Assembly (NCBI RefSeq): GCF_012489685.1
Contig: NC_080043.1
Coordinates: 16,920,223-16,984,222, forward strand
Source: Lotus japonicus
Lineage: Eukaryota; Streptophyta; Magnoliopsida; Fabales; Fabaceae
DNA length: 64,000 nucleotides
Direction: 5' to 3'
Both the position numbers and the translations under genes were made by a program. Under the pieces are notes generated by a model that saw only the letters and a program-made list of their open reading frames with translations, was not told where the DNA came from and made no database searches. Positions 10,651 to 23,984 of this stretch are shown piece after piece (position 1 is the stretch's first letter; each line of letters begins with the position of its first letter).

Positions 10651-13600
10651 ATGGTCAGTGCTAGATTTTCTTTTCGATTTCGTTCGTTTTTCCCTGTTTT
10701 TAGCTCAATTTTCACTACACAGTTTCACTCCCAAGTTTCGATTTTTCTTCTTTGTTCGTCACTTTGTTTCTTCAAATTCTCAATCTTACTTAATTGATTG
10801 CTTGCTATTATAATCATTGATCCTTGCTTTGAATTGGTACTCAAACTTGAGTGTGTTGAATTATGTTGATTTTTTGATGAATTTATGTAGTGTGTTGTGT
10901 TAATAATTTTGTTCTGATTTGTACTGCAGCACAAATTGGGGAGAGGCCATCGCGATAAACTCCAGCAGTTCATAACAATAACTGGAGCTAGGTAATCTCA
11001 TAGTTGGCAATGATTTTGTTTGATAGAAGGCCTTTTGAATACATTTGTGTTTTCATTCTGTGAATTGTTCGCGTAATCGCGTTCCTTGAATTGATTACTT
11101 TGTCTAGTATTGACCGGGGATCGTGTGATCATTGTGGGCATAGTTATATTTTCAATGTCAATTATGTTTTATCTTGATATTACATCTTAGTTTTGTTTCT
11201 GTTATTTGCTGCTTCAGCTGAATTATTCAAATTTATTTTGTGGGGGGTTAGTGTTTGGTATTTATATGAATGCACATCAACTTCATATTTCAGCTTCTGT
11301 TATTGATTTGGGTATATAATTTGTATTTTCAGTGAGAAAGTAGCACTGCAGTCTCTGAAGGCTAGTGATTGGCATCTTGAAGGAGCATTTGATTTTTTTT
11401 ATAGCCAGCCCCAGCTTAAAGCATCTACAGATTCTAGACACTTGGAGGAGCTATACAATAGATATAAAGGTTAGCGATGAAGGTGAAAAAAAAATCAGAC
11501 ACGGATAGGATAGCTTTTGAAATAGTTATAAGCAGTAAATTTTAAACTCTGATAAGCATAACAGTCAAGTAGTAATAGCGCTATAGCGCTGCTATATCCG
11601 CTATTCGACAACACTGATTCTGAATCATTAGGATACTAGTGTATCTCCCTCTAATTTTACTTGTAGGAAAAAGTCACTGAATAGAAGTTTCTTTTATTTG
11701 AGTCTAAGAAATGGGGAAAATATGGTGGTGGATTCAAGATCGTAAACTTTTGTATGTGAACATACATTAAAGATGTTAATCAAGGCTACCTTTTGTTTGG
11801 GCTCAGATGCTTACATGAACTTTAAAACTGAGCTGTTTCTAATTGTTTATCTTTAAGTTACTTGTTTCCAGTTGGTAAGTGGCTATCATTTATTGATAAG
11901 AACCTTGGGAGAACCACACCACAAAAGCTAGCTGTTGTAGTTGGAGAGCCCAAGGCCTTATAAACCCCACATTAGAATCCCATACTTCCAATGTGGGACT
12001 CAAGTCCCATACCTTGCAATGGGGTCCTAACAATTATAAATTGGTACATAATTTCTATTTGCTAAAAAATTCTTTATTGCCCCAAATTTCCTTGCAGATC
12101 AGTATGTTGATATGATTTTGGCAGATGGTATCACTCTCCTTTGCAATGATATTCAGGTTGGTATTCCTGAATGTAAATCAATTGTATTCTTGATGTTTTG
12201 ATTCAGCATATTTATAATTGTGCACTTATAATTATCACAGAAGCTTTCACATAAGGATGAACAGTACTTGTAACCAGTAATTGTGCAGTTTTTTATTATT
12301 ATTGGCACTGGAACAGAATTGCAGTCAAATGCTTTAGTGATTTGGAATTGGGTTAGTTTAAGGCGTCTGGTTTTAGGACAGATCTGATAGGGAGTTCTTC
12401 AAGATAAATCAGAGTAGTGGAGATAAAGAAAAAGAAGAAGAAAACCAAGGCTTTACGCCTTGGGATAATTGCTTAATCTTGGATTAGTTGAAACTTAGGG
12501 ATTAAGTAGTCCAAAACTTGAGAACCAAGTTTAACATTAACATAATGGAAGGAATATTGTATGAGTAGATTGAAATGGAATAACTGGAGAGTGAGAATGT
12601 AAAAGGGATCTGCAAATGCCAAGTGGAACATTGTGTCTATCTCTCTCTTCATAAATATTTAAAGGGCCGTCCAACATATTTAATACATATGAAGAGAGAG
12701 ATAGATACAAAACTCCATGTGATGGCACATGAGAGTTTTCACATGAGAGGATCCTGACCCATCTAATATACCCCTATTGTAACCTAGTTTTTTCTTAAAA
12801 TTTATTTATTTATGAATTGTGTCATATTCATATCAGAGATAAGACTTGTTTGTTACGACCATCATCTTGAAGTCAGGCTGATCATCCCAATTTCATTGGT
12901 CTTGTTAAATATCACCACATGAGAGGATCCTGATCCATCTAATATACCCCCTATTGTAATCTATTTTTTTCTTAAATTTATATGAATGGTCTCATATTCA
13001 TATCAGAGATGAGACTTGTTATGACCATCATTTTGAAGTCAAGTTGATTATCCCAATTTCATTGCTCTTGTTAAATATCACCATATCTCATACATTTGCT
13101 TAAATTATATTGATTTCAGATGTTTTATTATCTTATTTATATTTGTGATGTTTTTGAGTTTTGATTCATTTAGATGGTTAAGATCATTTTTGCTAGTGTA
13201 ACTGATGCCTTTCTTTTCATGTGCAGGTGGATCCTCAAGATATAGTAATGGTACGATTATGTATTTCATATTGTTTTTTATTTCTAGATCAAGGATAATT
13301 GCTTTTTTCTTTATTGTTTCCTCTTTTTGTATAATCCTCCTTTTTGCTTAGAAAGCTCTGTTTAAACTGTGATCATTGGAATCTGACATACCCAATAGCT
13401 GAAATTCAGTTGGTATTTTATTACCTATAAAAGAGATACAGGGTGTGGGAACTTTAGTTGGAAGTAACGATGGTTTTTCAAGAGTGGCATTATTTAATTT
13501 TATTTTTTGAGATTTACATATATGCTGGCCAAGAAGTTACCAATGGCATAACAAAATGTTCACTTAGGTTTTAAAATCAGTTTTTTTTTTTTCTTTTTCT

Positions 13601-16600
13601 GAGTGTAGAAGCTCTTAACTTATATAAGCTCCAACAAGTATTAAATAATAAATATAGCAAAATAAGTTCCTTCTTTTTGAAGGATGGAAAAAAATGACTG
13701 CTAATAGTGCCTCTCATTTAACGGTGCAAGTGAATGATGATTATCGGTACTTACATGGTGAAATATGCTATAGGGTTAAATATGTTTTTTCGTCCTTGTA
13801 AAATACACTAATACAGAACTCATGGTCCTTACAAAATGCAGAACTCATGTGAGGGACTAAAACCACATAACTTTTATTTTCTCAGGACTAAAACGAATCA
13901 AATTTTAATAGGGATTAAAACTAAAATGTGTTAATTTTACATGGATAAAAAAATAGTTAAATAATATTTGTAAATGAAGAGTTTGTAATTTATAATGAAT
14001 TCTTGTCAAACATCTGTTTACACTTCCTATGTTAGTGTTAACTTGCTTGCATCATGGGAATATATGCGGATGACTTGGGAACACTAGGTAACTGAGATGA
14101 TGACATTTTTGCAGTTAGTTCTTTCGTGGCACATGAAGGCTGGCACCATGTGTGAATTTTCCAAGAAGGAGTTCATTGAAGGCTTACAGTCTCTGGGGTA
14201 TGAATTATATAATGACTTTCGAAAGTAAATTTGTTTCTTCAATGACGAAATCCCAGTTGAAGATCATATAATTTTTTTTCAGGATTGATTCATTGGAGAA
14301 GTTCCGTGAAAAGATACCATACATGCGCTCTGAGCTGAAAGATGAATGTATGGACAATAGCACTCAAATCATTGCTTGGATATATAGTCTTATTCATACA
14401 ATTTATATCTCATTTGTTGTTAGAAATGATCTCCAGCAATTATTGAAGATGCTTCCTGAAATTATATTTCTATTCTTTAATTGTCCAGATAAGTTCCGTG
14501 ACATATACAACTTTGCTTTCAGCTGGGCGAAAGAGAAGGTATGCATTGATGTCTGCTTGTTTACCCTCACCTCTCCTTTATGCAGTTTAAGTAATTTGCA
14601 TGGCAACTTATTCCCTGACCTAATTTAAACAATGCATTTGGATTAATGAAATCTATTGGTACCCGAAAGTTCTTAGTTCTTACCACACTAATAGTGAAGT
14701 CATAACTAATTTGGTTCACTCATCACTAATTTTGAGTCATTTTTAGATATTGATTGGAGATACTTCTTTAGTTTGAATCTTAGACTAGATTTTCAACTAT
14801 ACAGTTATAGTGTGTTGAGTTGTATTGAAAGTTTGAAACAGCAAAACTTCTTTTTCCTGTAGTCAACCTCATTCATAAAGTGTTCCCAGTTCCTGTTTCT
14901 TGCTTTTGAGGTTCAATATATTGTAATCTATCTGATTGTTAGGCAACCTCACTTTTTCGGAGCAGGTTTTCTGCTTCTGGTCATTAATTCTTTAGGATGA
15001 CCTAAAATTCTTCTCGTGGATGTCATACGCTAGAGATGCTTCGTGTCCTTCCCTAGTGTTCAAAATTCAAATAAAAAATTGAATTGTATGTTAATTTATG
15101 ATTGATGGCTTTCTGTTTCATTCTTTTGGTGAACTTGTTCAAATTGGTTCTTAAAAATATAATTTATGATTTAATGCACCCTAAACTTCAAGTTGGTTCT
15201 TATAAGGACCAAATTTTACCTCCAATTTGGTTCTTATAATAAGGACTGGAGGGAGTATTATGTATGAGGTTTGCATTCTAAACACACAAAGTTGGTTTTT
15301 AATGAAATTGTAGGAGTAGAGAGAGTTAGGACAATGAAAACGAGTTCATTGATTGAATGAGCTATCACAGATACAAGTGCATGAAGAGTCTCAGCATTAT
15401 GTTGAGCTTCTAATAGCTAAGCCTAATTAGTAACTAACTTTACAAATGGCACTAACTTATTGCAACAACGTTATAGGTATTTCCTATACATTGACTGTAG
15501 CTTATCTATCATACTCAAATACCCCCCCCCCCTCTTTAATCTCAGCTAGTGTGCGAGGCAAATTGAGACTGCACACAGTTAGTTTGGAGCACATGTCAAA
15601 AGGTCTAGTAGAGGGCAATAGCTTGATAAGGGCACAAGCCCTGAAATTCTTCTCGCAGATTTTGGACAACAGCTGTTTGTTAGTGACCTTCTTTCTAACA
15701 ATGAGGTATAATTCCATACATATGGACCTCGCATGCAGGACGAGTTGTGTGCCAACGACACTACTGAGATTGTCACAGTAGAGAGAGAGAGAGAGAGAAT
15801 GGTTGTGACAACCTAAAGTTCCTGATGTAAGGACAGGACTAGATCTATAGGACATCACCTGAGGACAGCTGAGGTGAGCCAAGCCCCTATATTCAGCCTA
15901 CATACTACTTTGAGCAACATCGGGCTGCTTCCAAGACCACTATGATATGAGGTATCTGCCCAAAAATATGCAAACACCAGAAGTTGACTTGATCATCAGG
16001 TTAGTGACCCAATGCGCATCACAATCCACAAATGTGCATTGTGCAAAGGGGATGAGGCTGCAGACCGTAGATTAAAACCATATATGATAGTGCCTTTTTG
16101 AGTGTCCTAGAATACACATAACTGCAGTCCAATAAGTATCCAAGGGGTTATTTGTAAATTGACAGCACCTGTTGACTGAATAGCTCAGGTCAAAATTGTG
16201 AGGTACTGGAGAGCACCTGCAACAGACTGGTAAAGGGAGCCTCCTTAAGCACATAGAGGGGTTTGTTGCATACCAAAGATTTGTCCTTGCCTTCCAAACA
16301 TGGAGGATTGGACATTTAAACTTCCTCTTCTAAAAACCATAGTCTATAAGTAAGTGCCAGAATTAGAATAATTCGAATAGTAACTGAATAATAACAGGAA
16401 ATAACTAACAGCTCACTTACTATAACATTAGCAATAATGGTGACATAACTGAAAACGCATATCTATGTCTAAGACTCCCCCAACTAGGGAAGGAGCCTCG
16501 TCCTAAAGGTGCCTTCTGAATCAACAGAAAATGAGACAAACCAGCAACAGAAGTGAAACTGCAACCATGAAAGCTAGAGAAGCTACAAGAATAGCTATTA

Positions 16601-18358
16601 CTATTAGGGATTGAATTGTTGCTGAAATTGTTGTGGTGGTATAGGAACAAAGATTTAATCGAAACTATGATAGAAAATGGATGCATTGTGTTTGGATTTG
16701 ATCCATATAGCTCCTTTTTCTGCCACTTTAGCGGCCGCAACGGCCATTACACTTAACTACAACCTTTGCAGCAACCAGGAGCGTAGACTCTCCTCTTCCT
16801 ACTCTCATAGTTGCTCCTAATTGGAGGTCTATTCCTATGTAGGGTATTGATAATGAATTTTGATTAGTGTTAATATTTTTGCGCAATAGTACAGGACATT
16901 ATATACTTGGGTGGCTATAGGGTAGGTGATCTGACAGTTAAAATTTAAAAGGGTGGAACATCAACCTAGGATGCTAGTGTTTTGCCTCCAATGAATGATT
17001 TGATGGTAATTTGTCTTTGTTATGCATTGGTAAATATAAGATCTGTCTCTCCTGAACATTTAGTTTGGTATAAATTATATGTGGATTTTAGTGCTGTTTT
17101 TATTTTTCAATTTTGCTTGTGCACTGTGTAGTTTATCATGCAACTGTGATGCTCAAGTTACACTTTGCAGGGTCAAAAGTCTCTGGCATTAGATACAGCT
17201 ATTGGAATGTGGCAATTATTATTCGCTGAGAAGCAGTGGCCCCTGGTTGATCATTGGTGCCAGTTCCTGCAGGTATTAATATTAATTATGCATCTTTTTA
17301 GCTTTCAGTGAATACGTTTAAAACTTTCTTATTAGGATAGATTTCAGTTTCACTGCAAGATCAGATACCCTCTGCTCTTTTTATTATGTTTTCTTAACTT
17401 TGAAAATTTTGATGCTACTTACTCAGGCGCGGCATAACAAGGCAATATCTAGGGACACATGGTCTCAGCTTTTGGAGTTTGCAAAGGTAAACTAATAAAC
17501 TATTATCTACTGTAATAAAATTCAATAGGTGGTACCCTCATAATAATGTCCCTTCTTGATGTGGATTTATTGTTTCATGAATATTTAAGCATGGTCGCTG
17601 CATGTAACAGAACTGAGAGGTGTTTGGGGACAGGCTTATTGGAGCTTATCTACTAAAAAATACTAAATAAGCTCCAAAAAGTGTTAATTGGTCCGCATCC
17701 AAACGGGCTGTTACAATAGTTCTAACAGAATAGGTAACAGACTTCACAATAGTCACTGCTTGTAACTTAATTTACTGTAGTTGTAACGGAACAGGTAACT
17801 AACTGACTACAATCAGTTAAATAATTCAGTAGGGGGAGGTCAGACTTTAAATTGGGTGCAGTAGAATAGAATAAAGATCTTAATTATAAGCGGAAAGGTT
17901 GGAAGGCCTCATACCATCGAATTCTCCCGGAATACTCGTGGAAAGAATTTGTTTGTTTTCCTAATCCCAAGTTCGACACCGCACCGGTACAGGATTGGGC
18001 AATTAGGTTTTCCGGTCAATAATCAATATAACACCATTTTCTGATTCAGTTTTTATTACTGTCCATTGATTGAGATGAAGTCCGGTTTGATTTTGTACAA
18101 ACTTTTGAAATGACAATGCAAGCGGGACTTTTGATGCTGCTGGTCTTTTTGTGATCGTATGTTTTTAGCCTTTTTAGGAAGTAACACACAAACCACTAAT
18201 ATTTGTCATGCTATGTTATGCAGACTGTTGGCTCAAGTTTATCTGATTATGATGCTGAAGGTGCCTGGCCGTATCTTATTGATGAATTTGTCGAGTATCT
18301 GAATGAAAATGGCATTACCCAAAATGGTCAGATCTATGATTCTAGTCTAAAACTATGA
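10651..18358 (+). CDS. DCN1-like protein (cullin neddylation co-E3)
   Basis: Eleven coding exons: 10651-10653, 10930-10991, 11333-11469, 12098-12156, 13227-13250, 14115-14197, 14283-14347, 14489-14538, 17171-17272, 17427-17486, 18224-18358. All introns are GT..AG and all frames join, giving 259 residues, close to Arabidopsis DCN1-like (about 250). The N-terminus (MHKLGRGHRDKLQQF, then ITITGASEKVALQSL) is a UBA-like domain over about residues 8-45. The PONY/DCUN1 domain (about 60-245) shows DPQDIVMLVLSWHMKA, KFRDIYNFAFSWAKEKGQKS, LALDTAIGMWQLLFAE and AEGAWPYLIDEFVEYL. The family binds cullins and the NEDD8 E2 and promotes cullin neddylation. The start exon contains only the ATG, followed directly by GTCAGT. 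The intron after 14538 is swollen by a dead Copia element. Confidence 0.93.
11571..11617. repeat. Copy 2 of the short dispersed GC-rich repeat
   Basis: TAGCGCTATAGCGCTGCTAT followed by ATCCGCTATTCGACAACACT lies in DCN1-like intron 3. It matches copy 1 at 46-85 and, inverted, copy 3 at 62008-62045. The family is unrecognised. Confidence 0.4.
11942..12034 (-). repeat. TRIM/LTR-like fragment in DCN1-like intron 3
   Basis: Read on the minus strand it begins TGTTAGGACCCCATTGCAAG and contains GAGTCCCACATTGGAAG and GTGGGGTTTATAAGG. The TGTTAG start, the CCCACATTGG core and the TTTATAAGG box are shared with the TRIM-like fragments at 7743 and 54895. No internal domain is present, so it is at most a solo LTR or part of one. 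Confidence 0.35.
13772..13965. repeat. MITE with GGTTAAATATGTTTTT terminus
   Basis: The segment opens with AGGGTTAAATATGTTTTTTC followed by GTCCTTGTAAAAT. It contains the phrases GAGGGACTAAAACCACA and CAGGACTAAAACG, and closes near ATGGATAAAAAAATAGTTAAA, a degenerate inverted copy of the start. A second copy of the family lies at 50236-50486. It is a short non-coding element inside DCN1-like intron 5. Confidence 0.5.
15300..16760 (-). pseudogene. Decayed Copia retrotransposon, antisense inside DCN1-like intron 8
   Basis: On the minus strand about 16254-16072 reads YSVNRCCQF and then YWTAVMCILG, the degenerate end of a Copia RT connection (compare CQFLSQPLEEHWTAVKRIL in the intact element downstream). 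About 15800-15560 reads CDNLSS, AHNS, HARS and MELYL, the end of Copia RNase H. A run of 11 C at 15522-15532 is the polypurine tract on the minus strand, followed by probable LTR down to about 15300. Many stops and shifts are present. The part above 16400 is only tentatively assigned. It accounts for much of the 2.6-kb intron. Confidence 0.65.
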
Positions 18359-20643
18359 TGCATTCGGTGAAATGCGGATTGAGAAAATTTGATCTCTGGT
18401 CCTTAATGATATGAGTTTTGCTATTTGTGATTGAACTCTTCTTTCTTTAGCCTAAATATGGAAAAAGAAGAGGGCATGGCTGCCGGAGAAATCTCATTCT
18501 TGCGGACAAGTAGTAAGCACCATACACTCGGAGATTGTTGATATGGTATATGAACTTCCTTGGGTGTATTTTGGAATTAGTGAGAGGAGCCTACTGATAC
18601 CATGTTATAGTTTATTGTCCCTTTCAATTAAATAATTAATTCTTGTACCGTGTCTTTGTTAGATAAAATATTTGTGATTGTGATTAACTGTCCCTGTTTC
18701 TGTTCTATTTCTGTCATTTTATATTATGGAGTAGGATCCACTCATCTTCACTTGTCTAGGTGCTAGAGTTGAGCTCAGATACCAATTGGAATAACATGGA
18801 TAAAAAGGGGGTTGGTTGATTTGTGTCAATTTTTATAATTTATATATTTTTGTAAAGAATCAAGTTGAAGATAAAATGATTACACTAGCTTGATAAAAAA
18901 AAATATAATTTATGCTGTTAAGGTATTAATTAACCTTTTCATGAGTGGAATTGCCCACAAAACATGAGTTTTGATAAACTTCATTTTATTAGAGGCTAAC
19001 GTACATCCATCGTACATAACTATGCAATGAAGGTATACATGAAACGAGCACTGTCGTTTTATTCGATCTTTACGTAGTTCTGTCTTAGGTAACTAAAAAT
19101 GAAATGAGCACCATCAACTTATATATTCAGGAAAATAACATAAAGAAAGTAATGGAAAGAAAGGAAGTAAAAGCTACCACTTCACGTGTTTTATGTTATC
19201 TCGAATATAAGATTTTTATTTGTGGCCAAAAGCTTGGTCTGAAGAATCTCCCGTTGGGGATTAGGGTTAGGGTTCTTCTTTATCTCCTTCACCCATCTAT
19301 GGCGGGTAATCTCCATAGATATTTTCATATCGCAAGACTGTTGGGTCTTCAAAATATTGCTTCAATTATTGGAACACTATTAAAGTCTAGCTCAAATAGG
19401 TTCCATATTAATTGAATGTCACTGAATTCTCAAAAATAATTTCAAGATTTGTCAAGTCTCTAAATTTTACCAAGTTAGACCTATAACCTTCATGGTTTTA
19501 TTTTGGCATTATCGGCTTGTTTGGTTTTCATAGAAATGACTAAAATGTTGTTACTTTATCTGTTATTACATTTCAATACACCCCTATATATATACACGAG
19601 ATCCCTAGAGTGTGAAAGTGAAGATCAAACTCAACAAATGGGAAACATGAACATAGATCAAACTTTGAAGGTATGGTCACTGAAAAGAAGGTTTTTATCA
19701 CCTTAGGTATGCTTAAGAACTTCATTCTCAGTGCATAGACCTTCACCATTCTTCTGTCAACTGGTTATAATAATTGTGAGCCTCATTGTAAAAAAACATC
19801 AAAACATAATTATATTACTAATTTTCCACCATTAGAACCGAGCTTTACTAACATTCAAGTTCTAGCATCACCTCCGCCTTTAATGATTTAAAATTAGTTT
19901 TCGTTCAATAATTGTATCTAATAAATATAGTATCGCGCATTTGATTTATTTGATACATTAAAAGACTGTATACTAACTTCAAATCATTAAAGGAGAGTTG
20001 ATGCTTCAACTCAAATGTCATAAAAGCTTGGACCTTGTGGTGGATAATCGGTACTACATTAATTGCTTAGATGACATATTTTAACTATGAGGTTAAATGT
20101 GATTATAATCAGCATAGATAAGAATGACAAAGATCCATGCACAGAGAAGGAAGTTTAAAATCAAGATTAATACCCCTTCTTTTACATTAATGATAGAGGT
20201 AGAACTAGAAATTGTTGGAAAATTTTCAATCAATATTGTGACCCGCAATGCAAAAAATTATCAACCAACGCATTCATAAACTTTGAATATATTTTCATAA
20301 TTAGATGTTATAGAAAAATAAAACCCACAAAAATCTGGTTTGTGATTGTCTTGTACTTGTACCAACTTTATCAACTAAAAGCTTAAAGAAAATGAAAAAT
20401 GCATGATCTCAAGACTGGTCCTCTCCTTAGCTTACACGACCACTTGGTTACAAAATCAGCTCTTCAACTTGATGTTTATATGACATTGGCTTACTTCTTG
20501 CATGATTAAAGAGGCTCCACAAATATTGTCTCCTATCAAATATGAATCAAATTGGAAAGATTACTTAAAATTCTCACATGAAGGTTCAAAAGAAAACCTA
20601 AATGAAAAATAATAATGTGAAAGAATATTGAGATCACACTCAC
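18359..20643. other. 3' flanks of DCN1-like and MED25-like genes
   Basis: This stretch holds the 3' UTR of the plus-strand DCN1-like gene, and further MED25-like 3' exons and UTR may lie here on the minus strand. The only repeat hint is at 18765-18830, where AGCTCAGATACCAATTGG precedes an AAGGGGGTTGG block; this matches the retroelement border at 29420 and is probably the edge of an LTR element. I could not place a final MED25-like exon with confidence. Confidence 0.35.
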
Positions 20644-22978
20644 CCCAGGAAAAATTGATCCCAGAAAGATGTTCTCCCTCTCCGTTGTGGACAAAATCAA
20701 TGATGAATTTGAGAAATCAATTTTCGCACACTGCACATGGAGATCCAATATAATAAATATTCTCATATAACAAAATTAAAAAATGACAACTGATCATCCT
20801 TATCATTGCAAAACATATCCGCACAGCAACATGAAAGTCTATTAAAACTACAATTAGTATGAGGAGAATATAAAAGAAAAGTGAACCTAGTCATATTTTT
20901 ATATCCTTGTGACTATGCATTCTTTAGTTCACTCTCTGATCATGCCAAAATTCATATATTTATAGTCAAATAGAGAATCATATGTATAATGTCTCACCAA
21001 TTTGTTCCTTAATAGATGCTCATAAAGTTTGTTGGACTTGGAAAGGGTGTTGAAGAACATGTAATCTATGGGTCCACTAGAGATGCTGCATTCAAATGTT
21101 ACTAGAATAAGAAAAGAGTTATATTAATTATAATACATAGTATTATTCCATGAATTTATTACCTCTTTGTATGATTTACGACATTCTCTGGAAAAATGAG
21201 ACTTATCTTTAATCTACTTGACCATTGAAGGGTATATCTGCATAAAGTAGCAAAGTGGATAATCAAGAGTGTGTGTGTGTAACTAATAATTTTAAATAAT
21301 CACGAGTGTTTATTTATGCTATTTAAATCCATATTTTCGTTTGAAAATTTAGGGTTGGGAAATAGAAGATTCACTTACGTCAAGGGTGATGTTGCTTTCA
21401 TGAAGGCCTGTTTTATGGGGAGGAAGAGGAAAAAATATTAGATATTTTGCTGATAATATTTTCCTATTAATACAATGTATATTTCTCAATAATATAAAGA
21501 CTCTATGTCGAGGAAGATTTTAACATACCTTTGCTTTAATGATGGATACATGTTTGGGTTGAATCTTTCCAGCTAAAGATCCCTAGATGTATAAAAGAAA
21601 ATTGTCATAGTAAATAGAATATTATAGAATTACATTGATCTTTTATCAAATAGTGAATCTGGCTAATCAATTTACCTCCCATGCTACCACATAATCTCCA
21701 AGATCTAAAAGAGATGGGGTAGGCAAAAATTGTCTTGGATAACTTGTTGGAGTCATTCCTAGCATAGGAGGCACCCAAGTGCTTAGTCCCACTGAATTTG
21801 TATTCAATAGAAAATGTTGCCTCATAGGTTGTCCTGAAAAATTCACTATTGGTCCTCTGGCAGATTGACTGGTTACATCATGTATTACTGGGATTATTGG
21901 TGCTGAGTGCGCTTGAAACTGCATAGGTGAGTTTTCTACTATATGGGGAATCAAGGAACCACCAAATGGAGCACCATCATGGGATTGAAGATGATCTTGG
22001 GGTTCAAAAATCGGCAGTCTATCTAAGGTGCTTGACATACCATGTTGAGATTGCCATGATTGTTGAATTGGTCCTTCTCAAAATCAAAGGTAAAACCAGA
22101 GAAAATGAGTAAGAGAGAAAATAATAACAGTAACTAGTTGAAAAATATACTATAAAAATTAGGAGGAAAAAAATTTAAATACTCGTGATGACTGCCACAA
22201 TTAACCCCAACCTAGGTCATTCCTTATTAGTGCTAGACTTGAAGGATATTGAGCTACTGTGAAAGAAAAAGTTGGTAAGTTTCCAAAGCTGAGAGTAGGT
22301 TCCACTGTACCTTTTTCACTTCTCAGAGTCAAAGCATTAAGTAATCCTGTTGAAGATCCTTCTCCAGTAGTGAACGCGGGAGAAACATTTGTTACAACTT
22401 GTTGTAACATGTTTCGTTCCTCGTATGAATTGACATTCAAGTGATCTATGTTTGATGTCTGATCATTAGATATGTGTTGTGATGAAGCTCTAGTTCCTTG
22501 TTCTAATTCAGTTTCAACTGTTTGAACAATCTCCACAGGAACATTTTCCTCAATATGCATTCTTTGTTCTTCATTAACAGAATCATTAATATCATTAGAG
22601 GGAAGTTGATGAAAAAACTTTTCCAGAATATCATCATCCAATGTTATATATGTCTTGGATTTTTTACTTGCTATCAAAAAATCATTCTCACCACCTAGAT
22701 CATCCAATATATCATCAAAGTCATTCATTGGGTACTCGAAGCTAGGGGAAGAAACATGCATATAATTTGTTGCATTTGGGAAGCCTATGAGTGAATCCTG
22801 TAAAAGAATTGTTATATACATATTAATACTAAGCCAACTGTAAATAAATAAGTTCCCAAAGTGTGAAAAATACTGAAGAACAAATCTGAATTCTTTCAGC
22901 AAATAAAACTTGAATGTAATAGATGATTGCACATACAATTCTCACAGTATTGGGATCTTCAGTGATTTGATCTTCCAT
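20644..22978 (-). CDS. MED25-like protein with C-terminal ACID-type domain
   Basis: Seven exons: 22978-22937, 22797-22212, 22076-21676, 21582-21529, 21407-21379, 21085-20998, 20730-20644. All junctions are GT..AG and in frame, for 429 codons, with the 3' end unresolved. Residues 337-429 read DYVVAWEGSLAGKIQPKHVS, then GPIDYMFFNTL, KLYEHLLRNKLCAKIDF and FLGSIFPG. This parallels the plant MED25 ACID region (WEGNLSGQ, KLCAVIQLPS, LFPGD), which binds activators in the Mediator complex in the nucleus. Residues 15-330 are Ser/Asn/Gln-rich with an acidic stretch (DFDDILDDLGGEND). The N-terminal von Willebrand domain of MED25 is not encoded in these exons, and the conserved WP segment of the ACID domain is missing. 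The reading frame is open upstream of the chosen ATG to the acceptor at 23008, so the true start may lie further upstream. It may be a diverged duplicate. Confidence 0.6.
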
Positions 22979-23007
22979 GGTCACTTGATGCACGTAGGAT
23001 TGACTTT

Positions 23008-23923
23008 CTGAAAATATGAAGATAAAAAAAAGAAGAACAAATGATTTTTTTTATAATGCTAGAGGATCAGAGTCTATATGTCAAGTATGTACTCATGTAT
23101 CAAATATCTAAAATAACTGAAAAAAATTAGAGTTAAAATCTTCCATAAAATATTACACTAAAAACAATATTCCATATCCAAAGATACATGATATTTATAA
23201 AAATAATAATTCATATCTTGCTTTTAATATGATTTGCCATAAAAAATTATCATCATTTTAATAGTCATAGATGTATTCGTTAATCAACTATTGTTCAATA
23301 TTTACATGGAGAGAGATACGAACTAGTTAATGGCAGTTATAGTTTTATGGAGAAAAATAAAGGACACCACAAAACTATTGTTAAGCAAAGGAGAGAATAA
23401 TAAGAAAGAGATATAATAATTGATGTAAGCAAACAATTATATATGTGACATAAAATATTAAATACAACAAACAATTATTCAAATATTTTCTTATTTGCAT
23501 TAAAGATTTCACTTCATTTTCATTTATTCATAGCAAATAGAAGTGATAAACTACGCCAGAGAGAAATGTAGAAGATAAATAATTGTTCGTTCAATAGTAA
23601 CGTGTAATAATGAAGAGAAGAAATAAGTCAAAAGAATGACGTACATAAAATTAAAGTATAAGTATTAATGACAAGGGTTGTATTTATTGTCAAACAAATT
23701 TTTCAATATTTTGTTTATCATTTGATTTAGAAAGCACGAGACATTAGTTCATAATTCAGATTTTAACAAACTCATAAACATTAAAATTGGTTTGATAGTC
23801 TAATTAACATTTTTATTTGACATAACATTAATTATGTTTGAAGTCGTTTTCTTTCAACATTGAAACTCTCGAAACTTTCTTGTCTTTTCTTTTGACACTA
23901 CTATCCCTTCTCATGTCAAGTCC

Positions 23924-23984
<61 letters not shown>

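Noticed and set aside
15446..15781. Plus-strand frame in DCN1-like intron 8
   Set aside because: It is the antisense shadow of the Copia RNase H relic and crosses a poly-C tract.
22798..22938. N-terminal part of the minus-strand frame beginning MYVQSS
   Set aside because: It is intron sequence: a clear TTTTACAG acceptor at 22798 begins the exon, and the true start exon is 22978-22937.
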